Below are positions 41,616-51,637 of a DNA stretch of 64,000 bases, one piece after another. Position 1 is the first letter of the stretch. Every line of letters starts with the position of its first letter. A program made the position numbers and the translations under genes. The notes under the pieces were generated by a model that saw only the letters and a program-made list of their open reading frames with translations, made no database searches and was not told where the DNA came from. Source of the DNA: UMGS755 sp045602005 (GTDB lineage Bacteria; Bacillota; Clostridia; UBA1381; UBA9506); contig JAZSAS010000085.1 of assembly GCA_045602005.1 (NCBI GenBank), positions 1-64,000 of the forward strand, written 5' to 3'.

Positions 41616-42581
41616 TTGAAAGCCAACCGCATGAAGTCTTACTTAATAAACACATTGCTGACCATTGCTCTTTGCGCTGCATATGGTCTGACCAGCGGCA
41701 TACTGGGCACCGCTATCGGTCTGCTAATCAGCGCGCTATTGGGTGCTTTATATTATCGTGAACACTTTGCACTGGGCATTGCCAATTCTTTAGTGGCTTT
41801 GATTATATTCACCCTGTTTTTCGGGCCGGTTCAGGCCTTGATAGCAGGCGTTCCCATGTTGCTCCTGGCATTAGCTCTGGCTCTTGGAACACGGTTTAAG
41901 CTGAGCATATACAAGCTGTTGTTTCTATGCTCTGTTCTCTTTCTTTTGGAGCTTTTGTTCAACTTGGGGCTGGTGGGGCAGCTGTCAGGCGGCGAAGTGA
42001 CTTTAAGCAGCATGATGCTGGAAATGGGCAGACAAACCCGTGAATTGATGCTGCAGCAATATTCAAATCCGGAGATGGCCGGCGTGATTGAACAGGCAAT
42101 TTTTTCTGCCATTGACATGTCAATTATGTTGGCGCCCACAATCTTTACTGTTATAAGCATAGTTTTGGCATTTACGCTGATTTCTATTTATAAAAAAATG
42201 ATGTTAAAGCATGAGGATATGTCTTTTTTGTTACCCTTTAATGCATTACAGGGAGATAAACCCTTTTCCGTTTTTTATTTAGCATTGGTGTTTCTTTTTC
42301 TGGCTGCACCGGAGGGATTATTCTTTGATGCGGCGGCAAATGTTGTGCTGATTCTCGGCTTTTTGTTTGTTATGCTTGGACTTGCTGTTTTTAACTGCAA
42401 ATTGAAACAAAACGGCACCAAAAGAACAGCTCGCAGAGTGCTGACGGCAGCGCTGATTTGCTTTTCAACCGTGTTTTTTATGTTACCGCTGTTTGCGCTA
42501 CTAATTTGCGGTTTGGCTGATTCATTTTTTGATTATCGGCATCTGCGTCCAACAGAACCGAAAAAAACCGAAAGACAATAG
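41616..42581 (+). CDS. DUF2232 (YybS-like) membrane protein
   Basis: This 321-residue polytopic membrane protein has about eight hydrophobic segments and belongs to DUF2232, related to the S components of ECF transporters and to YybS of Bacillus. Distinctive residues include the QALIAGVPMLLLALAL segment and a central ALQGDKPFSVFYLALVF loop-helix. It starts with TTG at 41616, eight bases after AAAGGAG; no better start is present. It lies upstream of gdpP, as in Bacillus, and its role may be envelope- or second-messenger-related, but none is established. Confidence 0.82.
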   Translation: MKANRMKSYLINTLLTIALCAAYGLTSGILGTAIGLLISALLGALYYREHFALGIANSLVALIIFTLFFGPVQALIAGVPMLLLALALALGTRFKLSIYKLLFLCSVLFLLELLFNLGLVGQLSGGEVTLSSMMLEMGRQTRELMLQQYSNPEMAGVIEQAIFSAIDMSIMLAPTIFTVISIVLAFTLISIYKKMMLKHEDMSFLLPFNALQGDKPFSVFYLALVFLFLAAPEGLFFDAAANVVLILGFLFVMLGLAVFNCKLKQNGTKRTARRVLTAALICFSTVFFMLPLFALLICGLADSFFDYRHLRPTEPKKTERQ

Positions 42582-42603
42582 GTCTTGAAGGGAGTGTAAC
42601 TTC

Positions 42604-44595
42604 ATGGAACTTAACCGTAAAGCCGGCTTATATTATGTAACCGGCGGTTTCTACATTTTTGTCATATTTATGTTAGGGATTGTAACCTTTTGGTTCAATC
42701 GTTACTTAGCCATAGCTGAAATTGTCATCGGGGCTTTGCTTTGCATTGTAAATTACATCTATAAAAAATATTCTGAAAAAAAGATTTTAACCATGTTTGA
42801 AAACATGACTTTGCAAATCGGTTCAGAAACCCGAAATGCCCTGCTTAATTTTCCGTTGCCAACACTCATTGTGGAGCAAAGCGGAAAAATCAAATGGTAT
42901 AACGAGGCTTTTACTGCCATTGCAGGAAAACATCTTTATGACAAAGACATTAATACTTTGTTTCCGCAACTTCAGCCCGAGTCACTTTTTTCAGAACCCG
43001 TAATTTCAGTTATGACAACAGTGACCTATGAAGAACATTCCTTTAGAGTTTTTGGCAGCAGTGCCCAAAATGCAGGAAAGAAAAAGAGTAACATTATTTT
43101 GTTTTTTGACGAGATTACAGAATATGTAGCCTATCAGCAAAAATATCTGGATAAGAAAACCTTCGAGTGTTTGATTTTTGTTGATAACTACGATGAACTG
43201 ATGGAATCTGTTGGCACCAGTGCTATGCCGCAGCTGCAGGCACAGCTTTATAAGCATATTAACGACTGGGCCAGTGAAAACGGCGGCGTTTTGATTAAAT
43301 ATGAAAAGGATAAATATTGTATTTTGTTTGAAAATTCCCATCTGGAGGGCTTTATTAAAACAAAATTTGATATTTTATCAAAAATTCGTTCTATCAGCGA
43401 GGGAAACACCATGCCTGCCAGCGTCAGCATCGGCATTGGTGCTGACGGTAAAGACATTGCTGAAAATGACCAGTTTGCAAAACATGCCATCAATATGGCA
43501 CTGGGCCGTGGAGGCGACCAGGCAGTTATCAAGGACCAGGAACAATTCCGGTTCTTTGGCGGAACAACTAAGGAATATGAAAAAAGCACCCGTGTTAAGG
43601 CCAGAGTGGTCAGCTTTGCCCTTAGCGGTTTAATTGCAGACAGTCATAATGTTATTGTTATGAGCCATAAGGAAGCCGACGTGGATTCGTTGGGGGCCGC
43701 CTTTGGTGTGTATCGTATGTGTAAAATGCAGGATAAACCTGTTAATATTTTGCTGGAGTCTTATGACCAGACGGTGAAAAACATGCTGGAAAGGCTTGAA
43801 AACGCGGAAGAATATGCCGGGCTGTTCTTAAATGTGCAGCAGGCAACTGCCAGAACAACTAAAGGCACTTTGCTGGTTGTGGTGGATACGCACAAACCCA
43901 GTCTTTTAGATGCACCGCAACTACTCAAAAAAGCCGGACAAATTGTGGTTGTTGACCATCATCGACGTGGAACAGAATTTATTGAAAACACCGCGCTCAT
44001 TTATCATGAACCCTATGCTTCTTCAACCTGTGAAATGTTGACAGAAATTCTGCAGTATTCTGCTAACAAAATGTCTTTGACCAAGCTTGAGGCAGAATGT
44101 TTATATGCCGGTATTGTGGTAGACACCAAAAACTTTACCTTTAAAACCGGTGTCAGAACCTTTGAGGCTGCATCATTTTTGCGTAAGCAGGGCGTGGATA
44201 CAATTGCTATCAAAACCATGTTCCAACAGGATTTATCTTCTTATGTTAAGCGTGCCACCATCATTCGGGATGCTGAAATCATTCGTGACCAGATTGCCAT
44301 TAGCTCTTGTAGTGAGCAAGGAAAAGATATGCACATTATCATTGCTCAGGCAGCTGATGAGTTGCTTAACATTAAGGGCATAACGGTTTCTTTCGTTCTA
44401 TGTCAAAAAGAAAATGCTGTCAGCATCAGCGGACGTTCCTTAGGTGGCATCAATGTGCAAATGATTCTGGAGAAACTTGGTGGCGGCGGTCATATGACCA
44501 TTGCAGGAGCGCAGCTGGCTGACACCAGTCTGGAAGAAGCCAAAAAGCAGCTTTGCCAGGCGATTGATGAATATTATCTGGAAACAGTGAATTAA
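42604..44595 (+). CDS. gdpP: cyclic-di-AMP phosphodiesterase GdpP
   Basis: GdpP degrades c-di-AMP and so tunes potassium transport and cell-wall homeostasis. The 663-residue protein has two N-terminal membrane helices (about 10-55), a heme/PAS-like domain (LPTLIVEQSGKIKWYNEAF), a degenerate GGDEF domain (SVSIGIGADGKDIAENDQFA, no GGDEF motif) and the DHH/DHHA1 catalytic part: SHKEADVDSLGAAFGVYRM, VVDTHKP, VVDHHRRG and the late GGGGHMTIAGAQL. The order gdpP-rplI-dnaB is conserved in Firmicutes. Confidence 0.95.
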   Translation: MELNRKAGLYYVTGGFYIFVIFMLGIVTFWFNRYLAIAEIVIGALLCIVNYIYKKYSEKKILTMFENMTLQIGSETRNALLNFPLPTLIVEQSGKIKWYNEAFTAIAGKHLYDKDINTLFPQLQPESLFSEPVISVMTTVTYEEHSFRVFGSSAQNAGKKKSNIILFFDEITEYVAYQQKYLDKKTFECLIFVDNYDELMESVGTSAMPQLQAQLYKHINDWASENGGVLIKYEKDKYCILFENSHLEGFIKTKFDILSKIRSISEGNTMPASVSIGIGADGKDIAENDQFAKHAINMALGRGGDQAVIKDQEQFRFFGGTTKEYEKSTRVKARVVSFALSGLIADSHNVIVMSHKEADVDSLGAAFGVYRMCKMQDKPVNILLESYDQTVKNMLERLENAEEYAGLFLNVQQATARTTKGTLLVVVDTHKPSLLDAPQLLKKAGQIVVVDHHRRGTEFIENTALIYHEPYASSTCEMLTEILQYSANKMSLTKLEAECLYAGIVVDTKNFTFKTGVRTFEAASFLRKQGVDTIAIKTMFQQDLSSYVKRATIIRDAEIIRDQIAISSCSEQGKDMHIIIAQAADELLNIKGITVSFVLCQKENAVSISGRSLGGINVQMILEKLGGGGHMTIAGAQLADTSLEEAKKQLCQAIDEYYLETVN

Positions 44596-44630
44596 AGATT
44601 TGTTTTAAGTACAAAAGGAGAGTTGAGCAC

Positions 44631-45077
44631 ATGAAAGTGATTTTAACAGCTGATGTAAAAGGACATGGAAAAAAAGGCGAAATGGTTAATGCATCAGACG
44701 GATATGCAAGAAATTATTTGTTGCCAAAAGGTCTTGCCATTGTGGCAGATAAAAGTGCAGTGAGCGAGATGGAAAGCAAACAAAGTGCAGCAGCGTTCCA
44801 TAAAGAGCAGGAGAAAAAGCAGGCAATGGAGCTGGCTGACAAAATTAAGGATGTTGTTGTGTGCTTCACAGCAAAAGCTGGAGAAAACGGCAAGTTGTTT
44901 GGTTCCATCACAGCAAAAGACGTTGCCGAACAATTAAAAATGCAATGTCATCTTGTTGTAGATAAAAAGAAAATTCAACTGCCCGACGGCATTAAAACAT
45001 TGGGTGTTACCAACGTTACCATTAAGGTTTATCCCGAAATCACGGCGAATCTAAAGGTCAAAGTAGAGGCTCAGTGA
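44631..45077 (+). CDS. rplI: 50S ribosomal protein L9
   Basis: L9 is an elongated protein of the large subunit. The 148-residue protein shows the N-terminal signature LTADVKGHGKKGEMVNASDGYARNYLLP in part (residues 5-32), a long central helix rich in Lys/Glu (residues about 45-75) and the C-terminal domain with KLFGSITAKDVAEQL. It lies between gdpP and dnaB, the standard arrangement. Confidence 0.97.
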   Translation: MKVILTADVKGHGKKGEMVNASDGYARNYLLPKGLAIVADKSAVSEMESKQSAAAFHKEQEKKQAMELADKIKDVVVCFTAKAGENGKLFGSITAKDVAEQLKMQCHLVVDKKKIQLPDGIKTLGVTNVTIKVYPEITANLKVKVEAQ

Positions 45078-45093
45078 CCGGAAAGGAACAACC

Positions 45094-46425
45094 ATGGAAA
45101 ACGGCGTGCCTAAGGTCATGCCTCACAACAAGGAAGCGGAGCAGTCTATTTTGGGTGCCATGCTGATTGACGCAGATTGCGTCACCTTGGTGTTTGAGAG
45201 TTTGACAGATAATGATTTTTATATTGAAGCCAACCGCCTGATTTATGAGGCTATGCAGGCTCTTTTTAATCGTGATATGGCAATTGATTTGGTCACGGTT
45301 TCAGAAGAGCTTGCTTTGCGTGAACAATTGGCAGCAATAGGCGGTGTGGAATATTTGGCATATCTTGCTTCAACACTGCCCACAACGGCAAATTTAAAGC
45401 AATATCTTGACATTGTGCAAGATAAGGCTCTTTTGCGGCGTTTGATTCGTGCCTCAGGGGAGATTATGGATTTGGGTTATTCTCCCGGTGCTGCCTCAAA
45501 GAACATTGCTGATGAAGCAGGACGGCTGATTTTTGATGTTTTGGAAAATCAACAACAAAAGGGCATTGTGCACATTAAGGATATTTTGCTGCAAACCCAT
45601 GACCGCTTGGCAGAAATATATCAAAATAAAGGCAAAATGACCGGTTCTCCAACAGGTATTACCGATTTAGACCGGATGTTAAACGGCTTGCAGAAATCGG
45701 ATTTAATTTTAATTGCAGCAAGACCCTCTATGGGTAAAACCAGCTTTGCTTTAAATATTGCCACCCATGCAGCAGTGCACGGGGGTGTGCCTGTTGCTAT
45801 ATTCAGTTTGGAAATGTCTAGTGTGCAGCTGGTTTCCCGCATTATCAGCTCTGAAATGCTCATTGACAGTAACCATCTGCGAACCGGCGAGCTGACTGAT
45901 GATGATTGGGAAAAGATTGCCGCTTCGCTCACCAATTTGGGACAAGCGCCGATTTATATCAATGATTCTTCAAATGTGACAATCAGCGATATTCGTGCTA
46001 AATGCAGAAGACTCAAGCTTGAACACAATCTGGGGCTGGTTGTGATTGACTATCTCCAGTTGATGCAGGGCACTCGCTCTGAGAACCGGCAACAGGAAAT
46101 TTCTGACATTTCACGTTCTCTCAAAATATTGGCTAAAGAGCTTGATGTTCCCATTGTGGCGTTGTCACAGCTATCCCGTGCGCCGGAGCAACGTTCTGAA
46201 CATCGTCCCATGCTCAGTGATTTGCGTGAATCGGGAGCCATTGAGCAGGATGCAGATATTGTTATGTTTTTATACCGTGACGATGTCTACAATCCCGATA
46301 CAGAGAAAAAGAATGTAGCAGAGTGTATCATTGCCAAGCACAGAAGTGGTTCCACCGGTACGGTTGAAATGTTCTGGGCAGGGCAGTACACCCGCTTTAT
46401 GAACCTGGATAAAGGGCGGGATTAA
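45094..46425 (+). CDS. dnaB: replicative DNA helicase DnaB
   Basis: DnaB is the hexameric replication-fork helicase (called DnaC in Bacillus). The 443-residue protein has the N-terminal domain (PHNKEAEQSILGAMLID), a linker and the RecA-like motor with Walker A ARPSMGKTSFALN, Walker B VVIDYLQLM, and LSQLSRAPEQR. No intein is present. The start is 16 bases after rplI; tilS follows after one base. Confidence 0.96.
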   Translation: MENGVPKVMPHNKEAEQSILGAMLIDADCVTLVFESLTDNDFYIEANRLIYEAMQALFNRDMAIDLVTVSEELALREQLAAIGGVEYLAYLASTLPTTANLKQYLDIVQDKALLRRLIRASGEIMDLGYSPGAASKNIADEAGRLIFDVLENQQQKGIVHIKDILLQTHDRLAEIYQNKGKMTGSPTGITDLDRMLNGLQKSDLILIAARPSMGKTSFALNIATHAAVHGGVPVAIFSLEMSSVQLVSRIISSEMLIDSNHLRTGELTDDDWEKIAASLTNLGQAPIYINDSSNVTISDIRAKCRRLKLEHNLGLVVIDYLQLMQGTRSENRQQEISDISRSLKILAKELDVPIVALSQLSRAPEQRSEHRPMLSDLRESGAIEQDADIVMFLYRDDVYNPDTEKKNVAECIIAKHRSGSTGTVEMFWAGQYTRFMNLDKGRD

Positions 46426-46426
46426 A

Positions 46427-47797
46427 ATGCTGAATCAAGTCAGAAAAACCATTTTCTGTCATACCTTGATTGAACCGGGAGACAGAGTGCTGGTGGCTTT
46501 GTCCGGCGGTGCTGATTCTGTTTGCCTGTTAGACTGTTTGATGAGTTTGCAAGATGAACTCGGCATTTCTGTTGCTGCAGCCCACTTAAACCATTGTCTG
46601 CGAGGTGACGAGTCTGACGGAGATGAAGCTTTTGTCAGACAGCTGTGCGAAGAAAGACAGCTTCCGCTTTTTGTGTGCCGAAAGGATATACGAGTGATTG
46701 CCAAGGAAACCGGAACCGGTTTAGAGGCCGCAGGCCGGAATGCCCGCTATGCTTTTTTTCATGATTTACAAAAAAAAGAAGGCTTTCATAAAATTGCAAC
46801 GGCTCATCACGCCGGCGACAACATAGAAACCGTTCTCATGCGTCTTGTGCGGGGAACCGGTCCTTCGGGGCTTGGCGGCATTCCATATAAAAACGGCACT
46901 GTTATCCGCCCACTTTTAGACGTAACACGGCAGGATATTGAAGCATACACAAAAGAACATGCACTTGATTTTCGGACAGACAGCACAAACAGCGAGAAAA
47001 TTTATACACGCAATCGGGTCCGCCACAGTCTTGTGCCCCTGATTGAACAGGAATATAACCCGAATTTTCAGAAAAATTTTCAGGAGCAAATCAAGCTCTA
47101 TTCCGCTTGCAGTGCCTACCTGAAAAACGAAGTACAGAATTTTTGCATAAAATTGGCATTGCCCTTTTCGGGCGGATATGCCTTTGATTGCAGCAGGCTT
47201 TTACAAGAACCGCCGTTTTTAATCAGCATGCTTCTGCACACATTGCTGCAAGAACTTGCTGACGGACAAATGGTTTTGGCCTGTCATGTAGAAGCAGCCA
47301 AAAGTCTTATAGCAGAAGGCAAGGGTGCTGTCAATATGCCGGGCGGTGTGATTGCAGAAGTTTGTCACAAAAGGCTTTATCTCCGGCGTAATATACCTGT
47401 TAAGACTTTCTTTTATGATTTACCCCATGAAGGTGAGTTATTTATTCCGGAAACAAATGGATACATAATTTGCCAAATTGTGACGGAAATACCGGAGCAC
47501 AGAAAGGCTGACAGTGTTTATCTAGACATTCAAAAATTATCCGGCAAAAAACTGTCTGTACGTTCCCGACAGGCGGGGGATTATTTTTATCCAAAAGGCC
47601 TTTGCGGCAGGAAAAAGCTACAGGATTATTTCGTAGATAACAAAATTCCCCATTTTATGAGAGACACAATCCCTGTTATAACAGCAGGAGAGGATATTGT
47701 CTGGCTTGCAGGCTTGCGAGCTGACGAACGGTTTGTTAAAACAAAAGGAAAAGGCCCGGTATTTTGCATCAGATACATAAAGGAGGACGCTACGTGA
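46427..47797 (+). CDS. tilS: tRNA(Ile)-lysidine synthetase
   Basis: TilS converts the wobble cytidine of tRNA-Ile(CAU) to lysidine. The 456-residue protein has the PP-loop VALSGGADSVCLLDCL, HLNHCLRGDESDGDE, HHAGDNIETVLMRLVRGTG, the NTD core to about residue 215 and the C-terminal substrate-binding domains (LSVRSRQAGDYFYPKG, KKLQDYFVDNKIP). It is coupled to dnaB (1-base gap) and to hpt (four-base GTGA overlap), the common tilS-hpt-ftsH order. Confidence 0.95.
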   Translation: MLNQVRKTIFCHTLIEPGDRVLVALSGGADSVCLLDCLMSLQDELGISVAAAHLNHCLRGDESDGDEAFVRQLCEERQLPLFVCRKDIRVIAKETGTGLEAAGRNARYAFFHDLQKKEGFHKIATAHHAGDNIETVLMRLVRGTGPSGLGGIPYKNGTVIRPLLDVTRQDIEAYTKEHALDFRTDSTNSEKIYTRNRVRHSLVPLIEQEYNPNFQKNFQEQIKLYSACSAYLKNEVQNFCIKLALPFSGGYAFDCSRLLQEPPFLISMLLHTLLQELADGQMVLACHVEAAKSLIAEGKGAVNMPGGVIAEVCHKRLYLRRNIPVKTFFYDLPHEGELFIPETNGYIICQIVTEIPEHRKADSVYLDIQKLSGKKLSVRSRQAGDYFYPKGLCGRKKLQDYFVDNKIPHFMRDTIPVITAGEDIVWLAGLRADERFVKTKGKGPVFCIRYIKEDAT

Positions 47798-48342
47798 AAC
47801 ACTTAGAACAGAACGTAGAAAGAGTTTTACTCTCTAGTGAAGAAATTGCTGAAAAAGTTCTTGATATTGCAGCAAAAATGAATGACGTTTATCAAGGAAA
47901 GGAAGTTGTTCTGGTTTGTATTCTAAAAGGCAGTATCACATTTTTTTCTGACCTTGCCAGAAAATTGTCATTTCCGGCTGCGTTTGATTTTATGTGCGTT
48001 TCCAGCTATGGTAGTGGTTCCGTTTCCGGCGGAAGCGTCCGCATTTTAAAGGATTTAACCGTAGATATTACCGACAAGCACGTGGTGGTTGTTGAAGATA
48101 TTTTAGACACAGGCAACACCTTACACGCTCTTTTTCAGCAGTTAAAGGCCCGTCGACCGGCTTCTTTAAAACTATGTTGTTTGCTGGATAAGCCAGACCG
48201 CCGCATTAAGCCGGTGAATGCCGATTTCGTGGGATTTTCCATTCCCGATGAATTTGTTGTGGGTTATGGCCTTGACTATAATGAACAGTATCGTCAACTA
48301 CCTTACGTGGGTATTTTAAAACGTAGCGTGTATGAAAAGTGA
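47794..48342 (+). CDS. hpt: hypoxanthine phosphoribosyltransferase
   Basis: This purine-salvage enzyme makes IMP/GMP from hypoxanthine/guanine and PRPP. The 182-residue protein has VLVCILKGSITFFSDLAR, the PRPP loop VVVVEDILDTGNTLHAL and the C-terminal VGYGLDYNEQYRQLPYVG. It begins with GTG at 47794, seven bases after AGGAGG; an in-frame start 30 bases upstream would leave that site inside the gene. It overlaps tilS by four bases. Confidence 0.95.
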   Translation: MKHLEQNVERVLLSSEEIAEKVLDIAAKMNDVYQGKEVVLVCILKGSITFFSDLARKLSFPAAFDFMCVSSYGSGSVSGGSVRILKDLTVDITDKHVVVVEDILDTGNTLHALFQQLKARRPASLKLCCLLDKPDRRIKPVNADFVGFSIPDEFVVGYGLDYNEQYRQLPYVGILKRSVYEK

Positions 48343-48390
48343 TTTCTTTTCATGTAAAAATGAATAGAAAGTTAAATTTTTAAATATTTC

Positions 48391-48419
48391 TTGTAATTTA
48401 TCTAAAATTGTGCTAAACT
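48391..48419 (+). promoter_or_regulatory. sigma-A promoter of ftsH
   Basis: TTGTAA (48391-48396), 17 bases, TAAACT (48414-48419). Suggests ftsH can be transcribed apart from tilS-hpt. Confidence 0.5.
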
Positions 48420-48453
48420 AAATTTCATTCAAAGTCCATAAGGAGTGACATTC

Positions 48454-50322
48454 TTGAAAAAAAAGCATTTAGGTGGCATTGGATTTTACGTTCTGCTGTT
48501 TTTAATAGTTTTGCTTATGTTCAGTATTTTTAATTACGAACCGGGCATCAGCAGCATTCCGTATTCCGAATTGTTGTCTCACATTAAGAGCGGTAGAGTA
48601 TCTGAACTGGTTTTGTCTGACAGAACGGCTACCATTACACTGCGTGACATTGAACCGGCATATTCTAATGAAAATAAAAGAATTTCCGATATATCATCTA
48701 TTTATATATTGTATGAAGATGCCGGCGATGCAATCCGCATGCAAATGGAAGAAGGAACACTGAAGGTGGAAACACCGGCACCCCAGGAGCTGCCATGGTG
48801 GCTTTCATTGTTGCCTACCTTGCTGACTGTGGGCATTTTTGTGCTGTTTTGGTTTGTTTTTATGCGGCAGTCTCAAGGCGGAGGCAAGGTCATGTCCTTC
48901 GGCAAAAGTAATGCACGCATGAATCAAAGCGGCGAAACGCACATCACCTTTAAAGATGTGGCCGGTGCCGACGAAGAAAAAGAAGAACTGGAAGAAATTG
49001 TTGAATTTCTCCGTGATTCCTCTAAATTCATTGAGCTAGGTGCTCGCATTCCTAAGGGTGTTTTATTGGTAGGCCCTCCGGGTACAGGTAAAACCTTGCT
49101 GGCTAAGGCCGTGGCCGGAGAAGCTAAGGTCCCATTTTTTAGCATTAGTGGCTCAGATTTTGTAGAAATGTTTGTGGGTGTGGGTGCATCCCGTGTTCGT
49201 GATTTGTTCGATAGAGCCAAGAAAAATGCCCCCAGCATTATCTTTATTGACGAAATTGACGCCGTGGGCCGCCACAGAGGTGCCGGTTTGGGCGGCGGAC
49301 ATGACGAACGGGAACAAACCTTGAATCAGTTGCTGGTTGAAATGGACGGTTTCGGTGCCAATGAAGGTATTATCATCATAGCGGCAACAAACCGACCGGA
49401 TATTTTAGACCCGGCGCTGCTTCGTCCCGGTCGTTTCGACCGTCAGGTTGTTGTAAATTATCCGGATGTGAAGGGCCGTGAAGCCATCTTAAAAGTGCAT
49501 TCCAGAGCAAAACCCTTAGACAAAGATGTGGACCTTGGAGTTGTGGCAAAAACCACCTCCGGTTTTACCGGCGCCGATCTTGAAAATCTGATGAATGAGG
49601 CGGCTCTGTTAGCGGCAAAGCGTTGTAAAAAGTCTATTGAGATGGAGGATATTGAAAATTCTATTATCAAAGTGATTGCTGGACCTGAAAAACGATCTAA
49701 GACCATTACCGATAAAGAAAAACGGCTGGTGGCTTATCACGAGGCAGGCCACGCCATTATGCACAAGCTCATGCCCAGCTGCGACCCGGTTCACGAAATT
49801 TCCATTATTCAACGTGGACGTGCAGGCGGCTACACGCTGTCACTGCCCTTAGAAGATAAAAACTATGTTTCCAAGCAGAATATGCAGGAGCAGATTGTGG
49901 CACTTCTGGGTGGACGTACCGCAGAAAAATTAGTGCTTAATGATATCAGCACCGGTGCTTCTAATGATATTATGCGTTCTACCAAGATTGCCCGTGATAT
50001 GGTTACGAAGTATGGCATGAGCGATAATCTGGGTCCCATGACCTTCGGTTCTGACAACGACGAAGTCTTTTTGGGTATGAATTATGCCCAAACCCGTGAT
50101 TATAGTGAACAGGTGGCTGCTGAAATTGACCGAGAGGTTAGAAACATTATAGATACTGCTTATAAGCGTTGTGAATCATTGCTTGAAGAACACAGAGCGC
50201 AGCTTGATCGTGTGGCACAGGCTTTGATTGAAAAAGAAAAGCTCACCGGTGAAGAATTCGAAGCTCTGTTTAACGGCACGCCGGAAACGACAGAGGAAAC
50301 TGCAAAAACAGAAAATGAATAA
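48454..50322 (+). CDS. ftsH: ATP-dependent zinc metalloprotease FtsH
   Basis: FtsH is a membrane-bound AAA+ protease for membrane and regulatory proteins. The 622-residue protein has two N-terminal membrane helices (about 8-27 and 110-130), the AAA domain with Walker A GPPGTGKT, Walker B IIFIDEIDAVG and the SRH block ATNRPDILDPALLRPGRFDR, and the M41 protease domain with HEAGH and the distal zinc Asp region. I use the TTG at 48454, eight bases after AAGGAG; a GTG at 48445 overlaps that site. It is followed by a hairpin terminator. Confidence 0.96.
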   Translation: MKKKHLGGIGFYVLLFLIVLLMFSIFNYEPGISSIPYSELLSHIKSGRVSELVLSDRTATITLRDIEPAYSNENKRISDISSIYILYEDAGDAIRMQMEEGTLKVETPAPQELPWWLSLLPTLLTVGIFVLFWFVFMRQSQGGGKVMSFGKSNARMNQSGETHITFKDVAGADEEKEELEEIVEFLRDSSKFIELGARIPKGVLLVGPPGTGKTLLAKAVAGEAKVPFFSISGSDFVEMFVGVGASRVRDLFDRAKKNAPSIIFIDEIDAVGRHRGAGLGGGHDEREQTLNQLLVEMDGFGANEGIIIIAATNRPDILDPALLRPGRFDRQVVVNYPDVKGREAILKVHSRAKPLDKDVDLGVVAKTTSGFTGADLENLMNEAALLAAKRCKKSIEMEDIENSIIKVIAGPEKRSKTITDKEKRLVAYHEAGHAIMHKLMPSCDPVHEISIIQRGRAGGYTLSLPLEDKNYVSKQNMQEQIVALLGGRTAEKLVLNDISTGASNDIMRSTKIARDMVTKYGMSDNLGPMTFGSDNDEVFLGMNYAQTRDYSEQVAAEIDREVRNIIDTAYKRCESLLEEHRAQLDRVAQALIEKEKLTGEEFEALFNGTPETTEETAKTENE

Positions 50323-50326
50323 ACAC

Positions 50327-50369
50327 AAGCAGGGTTGTTGTGCCAAAGTTGGCGTGACAACCCTGCTTT
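50327..50369 (+). terminator. terminator after ftsH
   Basis: AAGCAGGGTTGT pairs with ACAACCCTGCTT, with an inner GCCAA/TTGGC helix. The T-tract is short (TTTC), so efficiency is uncertain. Confidence 0.7.
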
Positions 50370-50456
50370 CAATTGACAAAACAATACAAAGTAGACAAAA
50401 TTTTACAGTTACTACAAATTATTTTGTGAATAATTATTAAATTTAGTAAAATAATC

Positions 50457-50485
50457 TTGCAAAATTTCGAAAAAAAGTATATGAT
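50457..50485 (+). promoter_or_regulatory. sigma-A promoter of the PucR/CdaR-type regulator
   Basis: TTGCAA (50457-50462), 17 bases, TATGAT (50480-50485). Confidence 0.5.
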
Positions 50486-50545
50486 AATATAAGGAATATA
50501 TGTGTTTCTGGTGTTGACATTGAAAAATGAACGGAGGAATGTGCT

Positions 50546-51625
50546 GTGCTGAGTCAGGTATATCAACCAATGCTTGAACAAATGAAGGCGATATCCGGCA
50601 GAGAAATGGGTGTTTTAAATAATACCGGAACGGTGGTTGCATCTGTTGGAGAACCTTTAAACGAAGAACTGGCCTATGACGCTGTGATGAACACAGACAA
50701 CAACGGAAAGCCTTTCGTTTTTGCTGATTATACATTTATTGCTTTTGGTTTGCGAAACATGATGGATTATATTACATATGTTCGTGGCACTGACGAAGAA
50801 GCTAGGCGGTTTTGTCAGATGCTATCTGTCAGTTTGTCTAATTTGCAGATTCACTGCGGCGATAAATATGATAAAACCAACTACCTGAAGAATGTTTTGC
50901 TTGGCAATGTTTTGCCCGGAGATGTTTTTCTGCGCTCTGCTGAGTTACAAATTGATATGGAGATTCCCCGAATTGTTTACATCATTCAGCTGCAGGATGC
51001 CACAGATATCTCTATTCAGCATTTGCTGCAGAATATGTTTCCTGAGCAGGATTTTGTAATTGGAATTGATAACCGGAATGTGGTGTTGATTAAAGCACTG
51101 CCTGCCAGCTATACCCACGATTTGCTGAAGAAGATTGCAAAAAGCATTGTGGAAACTGTAAATGCTGAGCTGATGTTGCAGACATATGTTGGCATGGGCA
51201 CACCCACCGAATCCATCCACGACATTGGCCGTTCTTACTCTGAGGCTCAGATGGCTCTTGAAATCGGACGAGTTTTTGAAGGAGATCAGTATATTTTAAG
51301 CTATGATACATTGGGAATCGGTCGGTTGATTTATCAATTGCCCAGCAAGCTCTGCGAGCTGTTTTTAGACGAAATTTTCAAAAAAGAAAGCATTGATGTT
51401 TTAGACGAAGAAACCCTTCAAACTATTTACAAATTCTTTGAAAACAACCTCAATGTCAGCGAAACATCAAGACAGCTGTTTGTTCACAGAAACACGCTGG
51501 TATACCGTTTGGATAAAATCGAACGTTTAACGGGACTTGACCTGCGAAAATTTGATGATGCCGTTATTTTCAAGGTTGCCATTTTGGTTAATAAATATTT
51601 ACACGCAAATTCAGCGAGGTTTTAG
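50546..51625 (+). CDS. PucR/CdaR-type helix-turn-helix regulator
   Basis: The 359-residue protein ends in the HTH_30 domain of the PucR/CdaR (sugar diacid regulator) group: TIYKFFENNLNVSETSRQLF, VHRNTLVYRLDKIERLTG and LDLRKFDDAVIFKVA. A GGDEF-like central part (about 150-270) contains YVGMGTPTESIHDIGRSYSE and AQMALEIG, typical of this group. The N-terminal about 120 residues form a ligand-type domain I cannot assign. It starts with GTG at 50546, eight bases after GGAGG. The ftsE start lies 12 bases downstream, so it may be co-transcribed with ftsEX; its effector is unknown. Confidence 0.82.
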   Translation: MLSQVYQPMLEQMKAISGREMGVLNNTGTVVASVGEPLNEELAYDAVMNTDNNGKPFVFADYTFIAFGLRNMMDYITYVRGTDEEARRFCQMLSVSLSNLQIHCGDKYDKTNYLKNVLLGNVLPGDVFLRSAELQIDMEIPRIVYIIQLQDATDISIQHLLQNMFPEQDFVIGIDNRNVVLIKALPASYTHDLLKKIAKSIVETVNAELMLQTYVGMGTPTESIHDIGRSYSEAQMALEIGRVFEGDQYILSYDTLGIGRLIYQLPSKLCELFLDEIFKKESIDVLDEETLQTIYKFFENNLNVSETSRQLFVHRNTLVYRLDKIERLTGLDLRKFDDAVIFKVAILVNKYLHANSARF

Positions 51626-51637
51626 GAGTTTTTCATT